This document shows, in pieces, positions 16,059 to 24,665 of a DNA stretch of 64,000 nucleotides. Position 1 is the stretch's first letter. Each line of letters opens with the position of its first letter. The position numbers were made by a program, and so were the translations under genes. The notes below the pieces were generated by a model. It did no database searches and was not told the origin of the DNA. It was given only the letters and a program-made list of their open reading frames with translations. Source of the DNA: CAYMZZ01 sp047600605 (GTDB lineage Bacteria; Bacteroidota; Bacteroidia; Chitinophagales; Chitinophagaceae); the NCBI GenBank assembly GCA_047600605.1, contig JASGKK010000001.1, positions 930,001 to 994,000 on the forward strand, in the 5' to 3' direction.

Positions 16059-17339
16059 ATGAAGCCGGTAATCGCTTTTTTACTTTGCTGTCTGCTTGTG
16101 GATCAATTGACTGCACAGCGCACACAAATCTGGTGCGGAACGCTTATAGACGGGGTTTCGCCCATTGCCCGCAAAGAAATGACGGTGGTCCTCGAAAAGA
16201 ACCGTATTGTGGCTATTGAAAATGGCTATCGCAAAGCAGCCACAGGCGAGAAAATCGTTGATCTGCGCACCGCAACCGTCATGCCCGGCTGGATCGACAT
16301 GCATGTGCATCTCGAGTCAGAAACCAATCCCAATCAATATCTCCAGCATTTTACCCAAAATCCGGCTGATATAGCTTTCCGGTCGGTCCGTTTTGCCGAT
16401 ACCACGCTTATGACCGGCTTTACCACGGTGAGAGATCTGGGTGGCACGGGGGTGAATATTTCTCTCCGCAATGCGATCAATGCGGGCCTGCTCCGGGGAC
16501 CCCGGATATACACCGCCGGCAAATCGATTGCCACTACCGGAGGACATGCAGATCCTACCAACGGATACCGGCAGGACCTGATGGGCGACCCCGGACCGGC
16601 GGATGGGGTGGTAAACGGACCGGAAGATTGCCGCAAGGCTGTACGTCAGCGTTATAAAGATGGCGCCGACCTGATCAAAGTGACGGCAACCGGTGGTGTA
16701 TTGAGTGTGGCCAAAAGCGGCAAGAACCCCCAGTTTTTTGACGACGAGCTGGCGGCCATTGTACAAACTGCCAAAGACTACGGATTTAAAGTAGCCGTAC
16801 ATGCCCATGGTCCCGAAGGCATGAAAAGAGCCATAAAAGCCGGCGTAAACTCTATAGAGCATGGCACATTTATGGACGATGAAGCCATGGCATTGATGAA
16901 ACAGTATGGTACCTGGTATGTGCCCACCCTCACGGCGGGCAGGTCTGTGGCAGATTCGGCATTAAAACCCGGCTACTACCCTGTCCTGGTGCAACCCAAA
17001 GCGCTCGAAGTAGGGCCGCAATTGCAGCACACATTTACCAAAGCCTATAAAGCCGGCGTCTCTATTGCTTTCGGCACAGATGCCGGCGTTTACAAACACG
17101 GACTCAACTGGCTCGAGTTTACCTATATGATTGATGGTGGCATGCCTCCTATGGAAGCAATCAAAGCAGCTACCATTCATGCAGCCACCCTATTGGGCGA
17201 AGCAGATAAACTGGGAAGTATTGAAACCGGCAAACTGGCCGATATCATAGCTGTCAGCGGCGATCCGCTCACAGATAAGAATGCGTTTGGGAAAGTTGTG
17301 TTTGTCATGAAAGATGGTACGATCTATAAACAACGTTAA
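16059..17339 (+). CDS. Exported amidohydrolase family protein (imidazolonepropionase/prolidase-like)
   Basis: This 426-residue metal-dependent amidohydrolase has a signal peptide (MKPVIAFLLCCLLVDQLTAQ). The metal site follows the superfamily order: DMHVHL near residue 80, the bridging lysine in DLIKVTATGG, His in VAVHAHG, His in SIEHGTF and Asp in FGTDAGVYKHG. The C-terminal strand pair GKLADIIAVSGDP is typical of the composite domain. Relatives act on Xaa-Pro dipeptides, imidazolones or amides in the periplasm. The substrate is not predictable. It is monocistronic. Confidence 0.88.
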   Translation: MKPVIAFLLCCLLVDQLTAQRTQIWCGTLIDGVSPIARKEMTVVLEKNRIVAIENGYRKAATGEKIVDLRTATVMPGWIDMHVHLESETNPNQYLQHFTQNPADIAFRSVRFADTTLMTGFTTVRDLGGTGVNISLRNAINAGLLRGPRIYTAGKSIATTGGHADPTNGYRQDLMGDPGPADGVVNGPEDCRKAVRQRYKDGADLIKVTATGGVLSVAKSGKNPQFFDDELAAIVQTAKDYGFKVAVHAHGPEGMKRAIKAGVNSIEHGTFMDDEAMALMKQYGTWYVPTLTAGRSVADSALKPGYYPVLVQPKALEVGPQLQHTFTKAYKAGVSIAFGTDAGVYKHGLNWLEFTYMIDGGMPPMEAIKAATIHAATLLGEADKLGSIETGKLADIIAVSGDPLTDKNAFGKVVFVMKDGTIYKQR

Positions 17340-17340
17340 A

Positions 17341-17409
17341 AAGTTTAAAAGTATAAAGGAAGGCTTAATAAGAACTCCCCTCTTTCATACCTTTAAACTT
17401 TTAAACTTC
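17341..17409. repeat. Inverted word repeat between convergent genes
   Basis: The left arm AAGTTTAAAAGTATAAAGG (17341-17359) and right arm CCTTTAAACTTTTAAACTT (17390-17408) are near-perfect inverted copies. They fill the space between two convergent stop codons and could form a terminator-like hairpin. Confidence 0.6.
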
Positions 17410-17414
17410 TCCAT

Positions 17415-17789
17415 CTAGTCTCTCTCCAACTCAAGTTTATACTGCCCTGCCACGGAAGAAGATGTAATACGGAAAGTATAATATCCTGCTGCCAGTGGCG
17501 GAGGCATCGGCGGTGTACCACAGATCCCATAACCGGCAGTAGTCGTTACCCCGCCTGCAGTAAAACTGCAGATACCTGCATAGATGGGTGTCGCAACCGT
17601 TTTATACTCCGTTTTTGCCGTGGGCAGCAGGTTGCCGTATACAGCATCAGCCACATGCACGTCAGTCATTGAAGAAGAAGTATTATTGATGACCCGCACC
17701 ATCACGGCACCCGGATCAGCTTTTGTCCTGTCTTTACTGCATGCCTGCACCAGCAGCACAGCTACCAAAACAATCAGGATTCTTCTCAT
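17415..17789 (-). CDS. Small lipoprotein, hypothetical
   Basis: This 124-residue protein has a lipoprotein signal peptide with a lipobox-like VQAC followed by SKDRTK (Cys17). The mature part is a small beta-rich domain with two further cysteines (GICSFTAGG and GYGICGTPP) that could form a disulfide. It ends GQYKLELERD. No family was recognised; the domain resembles DUF4397-like sheets only loosely. The gene is monocistronic, convergent with the amidohydrolase and downstream of proC in the same direction (56 nt apart), so co-transcription with proC is possible. Confidence 0.7.
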   Translation of the reverse strand: MRRILIVLVAVLLVQACSKDRTKADPGAVMVRVINNTSSSMTDVHVADAVYGNLLPTAKTEYKTVATPIYAGICSFTAGGVTTTAGYGICGTPPMPPPLAAGYYTFRITSSSVAGQYKLELERD

Positions 17790-17845
17790 AAGCGTTATTT
17801 TGACCGGCTGTGACAGCGAGACAACTACAAACGTTGCAGGAAAAA

Positions 17846-18640
17846 TCAGTCGCGGGCTATTTTCTTATAGCTGGTCACAACGCCTCTGATCAGCGATGAG
17901 CTAAAGCCCTGATGCTCCATTTCATTAAGACCGGCAATGGTACAACCCTTGGGTGTGGTCACTTTATTGATCTCCTGCTCGGGGTGTGTGCCTTTTTGCA
18001 ACAGCAGATCGGCTGCGCCCTTTACAGTCTGGGCTGCTATCAGTGAAGCAGTAACCGCATCAAACCCGATTTCAATCCCCCCCTGTATATTGGCCCTGAT
18101 ATAGCGCATGGCATAAGCTGTACCACAAGCGGCCAGCACTGTTGACGCTTCCATCAGTTTTTCATCTATCTGAGCCACTTTTCCCAGTTGTCCAAACAAC
18201 TCATTGACGTAAGTACTGGCCTTTTCATCAGCATTTTTACTGCAGATACAGGTCATACTTTCGCGGATGGCAATAGCTGTATTGGGCATGGCGCGGAAGT
18301 AGGCGACCGGTTTGGCTACCAGTTCTTCCATTTCAGTGATCAATACTCCTGTGACGACCGAAATAAGGATCTTTTTTGCGGTAATATCTTTTTTTACAGC
18401 ACGCAGCACATCTGCTACCTGGTAGGGTTTTACCGCCAGTATGATCACTTCGCTTTGCCTGACAGCCGCATTATTATCAGCCGTCACGGCCACCCCTTTT
18501 TCCCGCAGGTTTTTTAATGTATTGATATTACGTTTGGTAATGATGATATCGCCGGGTTTACTGAATGCGCTCACCAGCAGACCTTCGGCAATAGCCGTAC
18601 CCAGGTTGCCGCCGCCGATAATGGCTATCTTTTTTCCCAT
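17846..18640 (-). CDS. proC: Pyrroline-5-carboxylate reductase
   Basis: The 264-residue enzyme catalyses the last step of proline synthesis, NAD(P)H-dependent reduction of 1-pyrroline-5-carboxylate. The Rossmann motif IIGGGNLGTAIAEGL is at 6-20 and EVIILAVKPYQV follows near 70. The C-terminal dimerisation domain carries the P5CR signature around KVTTPKGCTIAGLNEMEHQG, where the usual T-x-P-G-G-T is TTPKGCT. All core residues appear in place and the length is normal. Confidence 0.95.
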   Translation of the reverse strand: MGKKIAIIGGGNLGTAIAEGLLVSAFSKPGDIIITKRNINTLKNLREKGVAVTADNNAAVRQSEVIILAVKPYQVADVLRAVKKDITAKKILISVVTGVLITEMEELVAKPVAYFRAMPNTAIAIRESMTCICSKNADEKASTYVNELFGQLGKVAQIDEKLMEASTVLAACGTAYAMRYIRANIQGGIEIGFDAVTASLIAAQTVKGAADLLLQKGTHPEQEINKVTTPKGCTIAGLNEMEHQGFSSSLIRGVVTSYKKIARD

Positions 18641-18738
18641 TTCAATTTCCTTTTGCGATAAAGATACGGCCTGCCTTCCGGCATTTTATCAACAGGTTAT
18701 TAACGATGGATAAATCTGGAAACATTTTTGATTTATAT

Positions 18739-18764
18739 CCGGCAAGGCAAGCAAGCCTTGCCGG
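18739..18764. other. GC-rich hairpin in the proC-purL gap
   Basis: A 10-bp perfect inverted repeat (CCGGCAAGGC/GCCTTGCCGG) with a 6-nt loop and no clear T tract. It lies upstream of proC. The rest of this 278-nt gap holds only the purL terminator. Confidence 0.45.
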
Positions 18765-18862
18765 TAATGCCCGTTTCTTATTCAATGGTAAACGGTATCC
18801 GCAGCTGGCCTATTGAAACACCAGAAGCGAACCAGTCGCCATCGTTATTTCGTACTTACATG

Positions 18863-18893
18863 AAAAAGGGAGCAAACGCTTGTTTGCTCCCTT
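18863..18893 (-). terminator. Terminator of purL
   Basis: A 12-bp stem (AAGGGAGCAAAC) with a 4-nt loop runs into T residues on the minus strand, 26 nt past the purL stop. Confidence 0.8.
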
Positions 18894-18918
18894 GTTTTTA
18901 TGTCTTTGTCAGCAGAGA

Positions 18919-21150
18919 TCAGATAGAACTAAGTGCGGAGCCAGCTTCTTCTTTGGCCAGTTGATTGCCGATAGCATTATCATAACGCTCCTGCCAGCTT
19001 TCGATATTTCCCCAGAACTCGCCATCTACAACAACATCGCCGCTGGTCACCACGCCTATTTTTTCTGCGGGGAATCCATTGAGTGCTTTTTCAAAAGCAG
19101 CCACTTTATCCAGCGCCACACTTACCAGCACCCGGCTCTGGCCTTCGCCGAAATAGAATGCATCTTTACGGATACCATCCCTTGAAGCTACAGAAAAACC
19201 GAGGCCCTCGGTAAAAGCACTTTCGCACAGAGATATAAACAGACCGCCTTCGGCCACATCGTGGGCAGAGCGCACCAGTTGCGAGCCGATCAATTCACTT
19301 ACTTTCTGTTGCAGTGCATACTCATCTTCGAGTTCGAAATGCGGAGCAGGAGAATATTTCACACCCCGTACCTGATACAGGTATTCAGATGAATTAATAT
19401 CATTGGTGATGTTGCCCAGTACATATAACAGATCGCCCTCTCCTTTAAAGTTGAGCGTCATACGGCTGTTGATATCTTCGAGCAGTCCCACCATGCCAAT
19501 AGTTGGCGTGGGATATACAGGACCGTCAGGGTTCTGGTTATAGAAGCTCACGTTGCCGCCTGTAACCGGTGTATCAAATTTGCGGCAGGCTTCTCCCATG
19601 CCTTTAATAGCATGCACAAACTGGTAATATACTTCGGGATCGTAAGGGTTGCCGAAGTTGAGACAGTTGGTAATACCCAGTGGCTGACCGCCGCTGCATA
19701 CGATATTGCGTGCAGCTTCACTCACCGCGATCATGGTTCCTTTATAGGGATCAGCATATACATACCGGCTGTTGCAATCAGTCGTTACAGCCAGGGCTTT
19801 TGTAGTGCCTTTCACTACTACAATTGCCGCATCCGCGGGCAGGTTTGTAGTGGCATTGACTGTACCTACCATGCTATCGTACTGGGTATATATCCAGCGT
19901 TTGGAAGCGATGGAGGGGAGTTCAATTATTTGCTCAGCCACTGCTTTGAGGTCTTCTGTTGCAGGAACATCGCTGGCATTGAAAGCAGCGATTTTACTGA
20001 AATAAGCCGGCTCACGATAAGCTCTTTCATATTGCGGAGCACCACCACCGAGTACCAGTTCTTCCGCAGGAAGTTCTGCTTCGAGTTCGCCATTCATATA
20101 AAAGCGAAGAAGGCCATCATCGGTCACTTCGCCAATTACAGAACAGGGCAGATCCCATTTTTCAAATACACGCTGCACTTCTGCTTCACGGCCTTTCTGC
20201 GCCACCAATAGCATCCGCTCCTGGCTTTCGCTCAGCAGCAGCTCCCAGGTTTTCATATTGGGCTGACGGGTAGGCACTTTATCGAGATCAATGCGCATAC
20301 CAACACCACCTTTGGCACTCATTTCTGCAGTAGAACAGATGATGCCGGCAGCACCCATATCCTGCATGCCTACCACGGCACCGGTCTGAATCACTTCAAG
20401 GCAGGCTTCCAGTAATTTTTTCTCCTGAAAAGGATCCCCCACCTGCACGGCAGGCAGTTCCTGTACGCTCTCGGCAGTAATATCGGCCGATGCAAAAGAA
20501 GCTCCGCCAATACCATCCTTGCCCGTGGCACTTCCGACAAACATCACCGGGTTGCCAGTGCCTTCGGCCGTAGCCGACACTGTCTGTCCCGCTTTTACAA
20601 TACCCACACTCATGGCGTTCACAAGCGGGTTGGTATGATAACAGGGATCAAAGTATACTTCACCCCCTACTGTTGGCACACCAAAGCAGTTGCCATAATG
20701 ACCAATGCCATGTACCACTCCGGAAAGCAGGTGTTGTGTTTTATCTTCCTCCAGTTTGCCAAAACGGAGTGAGTTGAGTGCCGCAATGGGACGGGCACCC
20801 ATTGTAAAAATATCACGGTGTATACCTCCTACGCCGGTGGCTGCACCCTGAAAGGGTTCAATGGCCGAAGGGTGATTATGTGATTCAATTTTAAATACCA
20901 CTCCCAGACCGTCGCCAATGTCCATAAGGCCGGCATTTTCCTCACCCGCTTTTACCAGCATTCTGCCTCCTTCACGGGGCAGGGTTTTCAGCCATTTAAT
21001 GGAGTTTTTGTAGCTGCAGTGTTCACTCCACATGCCGCTGAATGCACAAAGCTCATTGAAGTTGGGTACACGGCCCAGCTTTTGCTTGATCAGTTCAAAT
21101 TCTTCTTCCGTAAGCCGAAGCTGTTGCGCCGTTTTTGCTGTGATTTCCAT
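18919..21150 (-). CDS. purL: Phosphoribosylformylglycinamidine synthase subunit PurL
   Basis: This 743-residue enzyme of the small PurL type uses ATP and ammonia from PurQ to convert FGAR to FGAM in purine synthesis. It has the N-terminal SGMWSEHCSYKNS segment (about 38-50) with the catalytic His, IESHNHPSAIEPFQGAATGV, and GDPFQEKKLLEACLE. The second half repeats the AIRS-like fold (PVTGGNVSFYNQ, SAHDVAEGGL). No glutaminase domain is fused, so purQ and purS must be encoded elsewhere. It is monocistronic with its own terminator. Confidence 0.97.
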   Translation of the reverse strand: MEITAKTAQQLRLTEEEFELIKQKLGRVPNFNELCAFSGMWSEHCSYKNSIKWLKTLPREGGRMLVKAGEENAGLMDIGDGLGVVFKIESHNHPSAIEPFQGAATGVGGIHRDIFTMGARPIAALNSLRFGKLEEDKTQHLLSGVVHGIGHYGNCFGVPTVGGEVYFDPCYHTNPLVNAMSVGIVKAGQTVSATAEGTGNPVMFVGSATGKDGIGGASFASADITAESVQELPAVQVGDPFQEKKLLEACLEVIQTGAVVGMQDMGAAGIICSTAEMSAKGGVGMRIDLDKVPTRQPNMKTWELLLSESQERMLLVAQKGREAEVQRVFEKWDLPCSVIGEVTDDGLLRFYMNGELEAELPAEELVLGGGAPQYERAYREPAYFSKIAAFNASDVPATEDLKAVAEQIIELPSIASKRWIYTQYDSMVGTVNATTNLPADAAIVVVKGTTKALAVTTDCNSRYVYADPYKGTMIAVSEAARNIVCSGGQPLGITNCLNFGNPYDPEVYYQFVHAIKGMGEACRKFDTPVTGGNVSFYNQNPDGPVYPTPTIGMVGLLEDINSRMTLNFKGEGDLLYVLGNITNDINSSEYLYQVRGVKYSPAPHFELEDEYALQQKVSELIGSQLVRSAHDVAEGGLFISLCESAFTEGLGFSVASRDGIRKDAFYFGEGQSRVLVSVALDKVAAFEKALNGFPAEKIGVVTSGDVVVDGEFWGNIESWQERYDNAIGNQLAKEEAGSALSSI

Positions 21151-21184
21151 TGAAAAATGTAAAATAGAGTATTAAGAAGATGCG

Positions 21185-21192
21185 CAAAGCTA
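21185..21192 (-). promoter_or_regulatory. purL -7 promoter element (TAGCTTTG)
   Basis: An exact TANNTTTG match on the minus strand, 34 nt before the purL ATG. No -33 TTTG at standard spacing. Confidence 0.4.
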
Positions 21193-21293
21193 CGCAAATA
21201 AGATCGTTTCGCCGGGTGGGATACTATATGATGTGTAAAAAAAGTGGAACGATGCAGTAATTATTTATTTTAGCAAGTTAAAACCAACCCTTT

Positions 21294-22580
21294 TTGGACT
21301 TTCTGCTGTTTGTAATTTACCTTTTCCTGTTTGCCTGGCTGGTGACCAAAACCCGTTTCTTTACCGCCACCGGGCTTAGCAAAACCACGCTCCTCAGCCT
21401 TTTTCTGCTGAAAGTAATAGCCGGCATATTCTATGGCTGGATGGGGACACATTACAGCGGTACAGCCCAGATGGTCGACACCTGGAATTACCATGCCCAG
21501 GGCATTCGGGAACTGGAAGTACTTTTTGACCGGCCGGCTGAATATTTCACCAATCTGTTTCATAATCCCTACCCCGATGGCTACAGCAGGCTCTTTGCCT
21601 CGAGTGACTCATTCTGGAATGATCTCAAATCAAATATTTTTATCAAATTCATCTCCATCCTCGATCTTTTCAGTCAGGGCAGATACTATGTAAACGTCAT
21701 CTTTTTCGCCTACCTCACCTTATTTGGCCCAATTGCTGTTTTCAGGGTCATGAAGGAACAATTTCCCGGGCAGGAAAAATGGATCCTGGCCGCTATTTTT
21801 CTGTGTCCGTCTTTTCTTTACTGGAGCAGCGGTATACACAAAGAAGGGTTGCTGTTTTTAGGATTAAGCCTCATTATCTATCATGTTTATTTTACAATAA
21901 AAGAAAAACACATTTCGGTCAAAAGGGCGGCTGGTATTTTCCTGGGACTCTTCCTTTTATTTACACTACGCAATGCGATGCTGGTAATCGTTGTACCGGC
22001 ACTCATCGCCTGGGTTGCTGCGTTGCGATGGAAAAAACGGTTAGCACTCATTTTCGGTATTGTTTATCTTATTTTCTTTACTCTCTTTTTTACGCTCCGG
22101 TATATTAATCCGCGGCTTGATTTTCCGCAGGCAGTAGTCGAAAAACAACAGGCTTTTGTAAACCTGGTGGGCTATTCCAGTATTCCTATACGATCGCTTG
22201 AACCCACTGCCGTGAGTTTCCTGATCAATCTGCCACAGGCTCTTTCCCTTTCTGCCTTACGGCCATATCCATCCGATATCCGGCATTTACCTTCTCTCTT
22301 TTCTGCTCTGGAAACCGTCCTGATACTGATCCTTCTGTTGCTTTTCATTTTCTTTAAACGACCGCGTACACATCCTCCCGATGCTGTATTGTATTTCACC
22401 GCCTGCCTGTCGTTTACATTATTACTCGTGGTAGGTTTCAGTGTCAACAACCTGGGAGCTATTGTACGTTACCGCAGTATTGTATTGCCGCTGATCCTGA
22501 TACCTGTAATGGCCGGAATGGACTGGAAACGATTATTTGGCCTATTTTCAAACTCAAAAACCAGGGCACAACAACCCTAA
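21294..22580 (+). CDS. Polytopic membrane protein, GT-C-like topology, unknown function
   Basis: The 428-residue protein has roughly ten hydrophobic segments spread from residue 1 to about 415, with basic loops. An extended loop at about 50-120 (NYHAQGIRELEVLF, then HNPYPDGYSRLF) is followed by further helices, giving the look of O-antigen polymerase or GT-C glycosyltransferase-like membrane proteins. No catalytic motif is certain. TTG is the only suitable start; the next Met is beyond the second helix. It begins a three-gene unit with a kinase-like and a HAD-like protein 21 nt downstream, suggesting a shared pathway in cell-surface or sugar metabolism. Confidence 0.7.
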   Translation: MDFLLFVIYLFLFAWLVTKTRFFTATGLSKTTLLSLFLLKVIAGIFYGWMGTHYSGTAQMVDTWNYHAQGIRELEVLFDRPAEYFTNLFHNPYPDGYSRLFASSDSFWNDLKSNIFIKFISILDLFSQGRYYVNVIFFAYLTLFGPIAVFRVMKEQFPGQEKWILAAIFLCPSFLYWSSGIHKEGLLFLGLSLIIYHVYFTIKEKHISVKRAAGIFLGLFLLFTLRNAMLVIVVPALIAWVAALRWKKRLALIFGIVYLIFFTLFFTLRYINPRLDFPQAVVEKQQAFVNLVGYSSIPIRSLEPTAVSFLINLPQALSLSALRPYPSDIRHLPSLFSALETVLILILLLLFIFFKRPRTHPPDAVLYFTACLSFTLLLVVGFSVNNLGAIVRYRSIVLPLILIPVMAGMDWKRLFGLFSNSKTRAQQP

Positions 22581-22601
22581 GATATCGTCTCGGCTGCAGC
22601 T

Positions 22602-23648
22602 ATGATCAACTATACAGATATTATCGAAAAAGCCTGGAACGGCTATGACCCCTCGCGGCGTATTGCGCGTGTAGAGGATATCAGTCCGCTGGTATCAACC
22701 AATCATGTATACCGTGTGACCTTTACAGATGAAGATATCATTATCGCCAAGCTTTCTTCATTCGGAAAATACGAACACTTTAAGGAGGACCATCGCATCA
22801 TTCATGCACTGGGCAATAACCTGCTTTACCCGTTTGAAAACCTGCTGGCCAAAAGCCTGCTGAAAAATAACCGCGTCTATACTTATCATTATAAGAAGGG
22901 AAAAACAGATGCCTGGGTAGTGTTTTACAACCCGAGCCGTGTGATGCAGCGGCTGCCCCGCCGTCTCGATGAACCCCTCATCCGAAGCCTGGGCCGCCAG
23001 ATCGGTAAATTTCACCTGGCCTGCAGCCGTATCCGCAACGTGCTGCCCAAAAGCAGTAAGACCCTGCGCACAGATATAAATACGCTGCAGGAACAACTGG
23101 CGCAAAATGAAAAAAAATTCGGCACCCGTGCACAAGCCGACCTGTTGCGTTATCACTGCGAACAGTTTCTCCGCAACCGCAATAAATGCAATGCCGGATC
23201 ATTTGAGATCATACCTGTTTTTATTGACTGGAATATCGGCAACTTCTCCGTGGTCAATAAACATGAGCTATACAGCCGGTGGGACTATGACTGGTTCAGA
23301 ATGAGCAGCCGCATGCTCGATTTTTATTTCTTCAGCCGGGTAGTCAGTGACGCCGGTGATAAAACCGTGTTCAGCTACCTGATCAGCCCACTCAACGAAG
23401 AACGTTTCCTGCTTTTCCTGAGCGAATACCATAAAGTAAATCCGCTCTCGGCCAATGAGATCCGTTTTCTGCGCGAAGTATACCGCTTTTTTATTCTCAA
23501 TTATGTAGTTAAAAACGGCGACTATTTTTTTGCCGAACCCTATGCCAGCAAACTGAAAGCCGAAGCTTTTGATATTTACCTGCCTTCGGTAGACAGGGAT
23601 TTTGATCCGGAAAAAATAATTGCTCACCTCAAGATCAAAGAAGCATGA
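22602..23648 (+). CDS. Aminoglycoside-phosphotransferase-like kinase
   Basis: This 348-residue protein has an APH/choline-kinase-type fold. A putative ATP-binding lysine is K50 in DIIIAKLSSF. The catalytic loop is FIDWNIGNFSV (208-218), where D209 and N214 replace the usual HGDxxxxN arrangement. The metal-binding aspartate lies in RWDYDWF (227-232). Similar kinases phosphorylate sugars, homoserine or aminoglycosides. The genomic setting argues for small-molecule salvage or surface sugar metabolism rather than resistance. Its stop overlaps the start of the HAD gene (ATGA). Confidence 0.75.
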   Translation: MINYTDIIEKAWNGYDPSRRIARVEDISPLVSTNHVYRVTFTDEDIIIAKLSSFGKYEHFKEDHRIIHALGNNLLYPFENLLAKSLLKNNRVYTYHYKKGKTDAWVVFYNPSRVMQRLPRRLDEPLIRSLGRQIGKFHLACSRIRNVLPKSSKTLRTDINTLQEQLAQNEKKFGTRAQADLLRYHCEQFLRNRNKCNAGSFEIIPVFIDWNIGNFSVVNKHELYSRWDYDWFRMSSRMLDFYFFSRVVSDAGDKTVFSYLISPLNEERFLLFLSEYHKVNPLSANEIRFLREVYRFFILNYVVKNGDYFFAEPYASKLKAEAFDIYLPSVDRDFDPEKIIAHLKIKEA

Positions 23649-24514
23649 AAGATTTCAAATCACTCTTATCCGATTACAAAGTGATCTTTTTTGATTCCTA
23701 TGGGGTGATCCGTAATTACAATGGATTGATACCAGGTATCCGGCAAACCTTCGAATGGTTGCAGGCAGAGGGCAAGTCTTATTATGTAATCACCAACGAT
23801 GCCAGCCGCAGCCCCGAATTGCTGGTAGAATCGCTGCGACGCAGTGGGCTCGATCTTATACAACCCGAACAAATCATTTCATCGGGTATGCTTGCCAAAG
23901 AGTTTCTGGACAACAAAGTAAAAACCGGCGTGGTGGCTTACCTGGGTACCGAAAACTCGGCGCATTATATTGAACACCCCGGACTGGAGATCATTCCCAT
24001 TCAGGAGGTGAATGAAAAGAACATGGATAGTATTACTGCGCTGGTATTGCTGGACGATGAAGGTTTTGAATGGCTGGATGGACTCAATAAAGCTGTAAAC
24101 CTGCTTCGCTGGCGTACCATACCGGCCATCGTAGCCAATCCCGATGGGGCTTATCCTATTTCCAAACAGAAAGTAGGCATAGCTATTGGCGGCATATCCT
24201 GGATGATTGAAAAAATTACCGGCAAAAAGTTTATCCGTTTTGGCAAGCCCGACTCACAGATCTTCATGTTTGCCTGGGACCTGCTGCGTAACCGTTATCC
24301 GGATATTACTAAAAAAGATATTCTGATGGTAGGCGACACCCTCCATACCGATATCCTGGGTGGCAACAAATTTGGGCTCGATACGGCATTGGTACTCACT
24401 GGTAATATCCTTCAGGAAGATGTGGATACACGGATTGCTTCTTCAGGAATTGTTCCAACCTATATCTGTCATTCTGCCGTAATCGACAATCAACTTAATA
24501 TTTATAATAAATAA
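23645..24514 (+). CDS. HAD-IIA family hydrolase (NagD-like)
   Basis: The 289-residue protein belongs to HAD subfamily IIA (NagD, TIGR01459-like). Motif I is FFDSYGV, so the nucleophile is D17 while the usual second Asp is Y19; some members of this subfamily likewise have an aromatic there. Motif II is VITNDAS, and motif IV is MVGDTLHTDILGG near residue 226. The cap insert lies at about 80-180. A phosphatase acting on sugar or nucleotide monophosphates is likely, though loss of the acid/base Asp may alter activity. Translationally coupled to the kinase-like gene. Confidence 0.85.
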   Translation: MKDFKSLLSDYKVIFFDSYGVIRNYNGLIPGIRQTFEWLQAEGKSYYVITNDASRSPELLVESLRRSGLDLIQPEQIISSGMLAKEFLDNKVKTGVVAYLGTENSAHYIEHPGLEIIPIQEVNEKNMDSITALVLLDDEGFEWLDGLNKAVNLLRWRTIPAIVANPDGAYPISKQKVGIAIGGISWMIEKITGKKFIRFGKPDSQIFMFAWDLLRNRYPDITKKDILMVGDTLHTDILGGNKFGLDTALVLTGNILQEDVDTRIASSGIVPTYICHSAVIDNQLNIYNK

Positions 24515-24621
24515 ATATAATATTAATTTTTCGTTCAGATTTCCACATATTTTCCAGTTTTAAATCAATTATTTCCATTTTTCACTCAGCCTAACACTCG
24601 TTTTGCTACTATTTCGCTAAA

Positions 24622-24646
24622 ATTGTGAAATATTTGAATTCACAAT
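24622..24646. promoter_or_regulatory. Inverted-repeat operator candidate upstream of glnA
   Basis: ATTGTGAA (24622-24629) and TTCACAAT (24639-24646) form a perfect 8-bp inverted repeat with a 9-nt centre, 19 nt before the ATG. The centre holds ATATTTG, close to a -7 element, so a bound dimer would cover the promoter. No regulator is encoded nearby. Confidence 0.5.
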
Positions 24647-24665
24647 CTAAAACCACTTTCTTCTT

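Noticed and set aside
22602..23648. Antibiotic resistance role for the APH-like gene
   Set aside because: The catalytic loop differs from aminoglycoside kinases, and the operon partners are a membrane protein and a HAD phosphatase.
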